From: Casuarius casuarius
Taxonomy: Eukaryota > Chordata > Aves > Casuariiformes > Casuariidae
DNA length: 64,000 bases
Direction: 5' to 3'
NCBI GenBank assembly: GCA_003342895.1
Contig: PTFA01000032.1
Location: 6,664,552 to 6,728,551 of the forward strand
The notes beneath the pieces were generated by a model. It did no database searches, was not told where the DNA came from, and was given only the letters and a program-made list of their open reading frames with translations. This document shows, in pieces, positions 60,816-64,000 of the stretch (position 1 is the stretch's first letter; each line of letters opens with the position of its first letter). A program made the translations under genes and the position numbers.

Positions 60816-62180
60816 TCATCAAATCTTAGCTATGTTATACATACCACTCTGGATTGGCAACAGCTTTAAAAAGCCAATTTTGTGGTAGATATTTTAGTCT
60901 GACACCAAAACCATGTTAGTCCCTTATTTGATTTTCTAGAAAACAATACTTGAGCAGAAGAACTAGAGCCAAAGGTTGTGATATTCACATTGCAATTCCT
61001 ATGTTTGTGCTGGAAAGAAACCATATTCCTACCAACAGCAATCTTCTTTCTACAGAACTTAATTCTCACAGAGCTTCATGGACAACACAGCTTTACATTA
61101 TCCCTTTAGCCTCTGAGAACAGTTACTTTCCCACTCCTGGTAGTCCTTATGGTGAGGTTTGCCAGTCGCCACTGCTTAGTGTCTCTTCACAAGTCAAAGT
61201 CAACTGATAAAAATCTCACCAGCCCAGACCCCCTTGCAAGCAGAGTGCATTTTCATTTAAACTCTGCAGTTCTGGTGTGCCTAAGTTCACAATACGGATG
61301 ATTCAAAGCACCATTAAAGCACACAAAAAGCTGTCTGGAAAATATTTATCCAACTCATCTGACTTTACCATACCGCAGGATTGCATTTCAGAGAGAGATG
61401 ATTGGCAAGATGCATACTTCACTGTTACCAAATTAAAAGCCAATAGAAAAAGAAAGTGCAAAATAAACTAACAGCCTAAACACTTCTTTCTCAATTGGTT
61501 ATTCACCAAAACCCACATGCTTAGAGCATCTTACTCCTGTGCTGCCCCCCCCCGCCGAAAGCATTTTAAAGAGTTTAGTAGAAATGCGAACCTGATTCTG
61601 TTCAGGTCTAGGGAGAGCTTCCAGAAATCAGTATTAAAGGTGACAGGAAAAAGACAACAAATTTGTGAACTCAAGCTGGAAACTAGTACTAATAAGGCTT
61701 TTTGTGGGCTTTTATCAAGTTTATCTCCTGATTACTGCAAATGTGGTCTATAATAATTTTCCAGCTAACTGTATGTGATAACCATAGCAGGTATTCCTGT
61801 CATATCTGAGATTAAGACAAGAAGAACAGCACACAAATATCCTTTGTGTAAGCATTATGTTACTCATAAAATTATTAGAAAAACGGGGTACCCTCAACAG
61901 CATAATTTATTCAAGTAAGCTCTCTCTTTACATGACATCCAAGCATCATTCATACTATAGCCTGTAGGTTTGACTGTTATGACACCTATGCTCCCATTTA
62001 TACTTTCCAACTCATCAGCATAGCTTTCACAATTAGGTCCTTCTAATTTGGCATCAAAACTATATGGGTTAATTACAGCACTTAAGACTACTCGCACATT
62101 TCTAAGTGGTGCAATTTGAATACAAGGGAAGGAATACATAGGGCACATCACAAGTAACAACTGACAATAGCATGATGAGG

Positions 62181-62226
62181 CAAAGGAAGGAAGGAAAGAA
62201 AGAAGGAAGCAAGCCAGCAAGCAAGC
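62181..62226. repeat. (GGAA)n / (GCAA)n purine-rich repeat
   Basis: GGAAGGAAGGAAAGAAAGAAGGAAG followed by AGCAAGC-type units. GGAA is the ETS core, so arrays can attract ETS factors, but this one is short and interrupted. Confidence 0.8.
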
Positions 62227-64000
62227 TATTTAGTCCACTTAACCTTCCTTCCTCCCAGCCTACCCCATATTTTACACATAAATAAAGAACAGTCTCAATC
62301 TGCCTGCAAATGGGACTGAAGTGAGGAGGAGACGTCAGTGGACTTCGGTTTCTCTTTTGTGCTAGACCTGCCAAACGGCTCCCTCCTGGTTGGGCCAGAC
62401 ACCCCAGCCCTCATCTTTCCGACACCAGAGGAAGTGCACAGCTTCCCGGGCTTCTTTTCCAGATGAGCGCCAAGCTGGAGGATGCTAGGTAATTAATCCA
62501 CCTACTATTTCCCATTGCATGGAAAAGGTTTGATGCTCTTGGCCATTACCCCGAGTGCGCCCTCAGACACCTCACCCGTGACGCCAGAGGTCCCATCGAC
62601 AAGGCTTGGTGGGCTGCACAGCTGGTAATGCAGAATCAAGGGCAAGTCAAAACAGATGTAGTTTGCTGGCCAGCAAACAGACCAATTTCTCCCTGCTGTT
62701 TTTGAAATCTACAGAGAAAAATTAACAGTAACAACAGAAGCAACTATATATATTTGTTGTGGTAAGTAAAAGCTCAGGATTCAGCTGTGGGTGTTGAGAA
62801 ATCACTCTTGAAATTTCTCCAGCAATCCTTAAACATCTATGAATGGACACACAAATAAAAGAGCTTAAAATACAACAGTTTTAGGGGAATTCATTCACTT
62901 ATACATTACATTTCTGACAAAAAAACTTGCAAAAGTAGTAAAAGCGTACACAGGTGCTAATTTACAGAGAAGCCTGAGAGCTGTAGCTCCTTCATTAGTT
63001 ACCAAGTAGTCTCAACTCATACAGCCTCCTTGTCCTCCCACTCCCCATCTGAAGAGACCAAGCTAAAATAAACAGTGGCACAGCCAGACCTGGTTCTTCC
63101 AAATGGAACACTGTGGTAGACTTAAACCCCAGATCAGAAGTCACTTCAGCATCTCCAGACAATCTTTGGGATAAGAAAACAGAAGAAAAGCCAAAATTCA
63201 TCCTTGCCTCTCATCTCCCATAAACAGACTTCTACTTTCTTCCTTTTACTGAGGCAGTGTGCTCCAGGCTGCATTACCTGAAGGGACCTACTGCAGCAAT
63301 GATTACTCCTAGGAGCTGCTCATTGTTGGAAAAGCAACACTCAGACCTTCTCTCCTCTGGCCACCTTGGGGAAGCTCCACCAGAAGATTTGTCTATGCCT
63401 CCCCACAGCTCACATTAGTTTAGTTTTGTCTTTCTGGACTCCTTCAGTTCCCCAATAAAAAACCATGAAGAATTACAGGCAAAGCATCAGTTTCACACTG
63501 CTAGTGCCACTGTCAGGAGACCGCTGGTTATCCCTTTCCAAGAGGGAAACCATAACGCGCTATACAGACTACAGTACCTAGGTTAAGTTCCAGAAACACT
63601 ACAGACCACATCAGTGCGGAGCGCCACACAGACTAATAGAAGTCAGAAGACCCACAGAGGGGCTAGCTCGAGTATCTATGCACTATACTGCATTATACTG
63701 AGAAGATACGCCCTAAATATACAGTGCATGAGCATTTTCATATATTGGTGAAGTGAATAGGCAAAAAAGCTGCCCAAAACAAGGAAAAAAAACCCACTTG
63801 ATTTCAGTTTAAAGTGATCTGCCCTAGCTACAGAAATGCACAGATACATGCAATCAGTAAATGTATCAATTAACTAAGAATTTACTGGAAATGTATATGC
63901 TGCATCCTTGCACTACAATTTTGACCATTTCCAAAACTAAAAATGGCATTAAGAATACATCAAAGGCACTTGCCTGCATCATTAGGGATTAAGTCCTTAG

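Overview
The window is vertebrate nuclear DNA, most likely from a bird or another sauropsid. One multi-exon gene is split by long GT-AG introns. Composition is AT-rich, and interspersed repeats are very sparse: I see no Alu, B1 or L1 copies and no clear CR1 3' end. The only recognisable mobile-element trace is a 5S-rRNA-derived SINE head. Bacterial features such as operons, ribosome binding sites and CRISPR arrays are absent. The species call is an inference.

The only gene I can support is KCTD1, a BTB/POZ-domain regulator, read from right to left on the minus strand. Four coding exons join in frame to a complete 257-residue protein. They are 36334-36171 (residues 1-54 plus two bases of codon 55), 8355-8211 (rest of codon 55 to 103), 5876-5571 (104-205) and 1925-1767 (206-257 plus stop). 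All acceptors end in AG and all donors start with GT. Intron phases agree across every junction. The 3' UTR runs from 1766 to about 885, ending after an AATAAA signal on the minus strand at 906-901.

Layout: 1-885 is 3' flank. Positions 886-8355 hold the compact 3' half of the gene. Positions 8356-36170 are one 27.8-kb intron. Exon 36349-36171 carries the start codon of the short isoform. Positions 36350-64000 are further intron or upstream sequence. The start-codon exon stays open in frame upstream of its ATG as far as its splice acceptor, so it can also serve as an internal exon of a longer KCTD1 isoform. No CpG-island promoter or first exon is visible in the window, so transcription probably starts beyond 64000.

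The large introns hold mainly mononucleotide runs and microsatellites, plus a few candidate regulatory sites. These are two CTCF-like motifs, a SOX-type inverted pair, an RFX-like X-box and homeodomain palindromes. I rate them low because conservation cannot be checked here. I found no undescribed gene system. The many other open reading frames are short, low-complexity or in intron, and are treated as chance.
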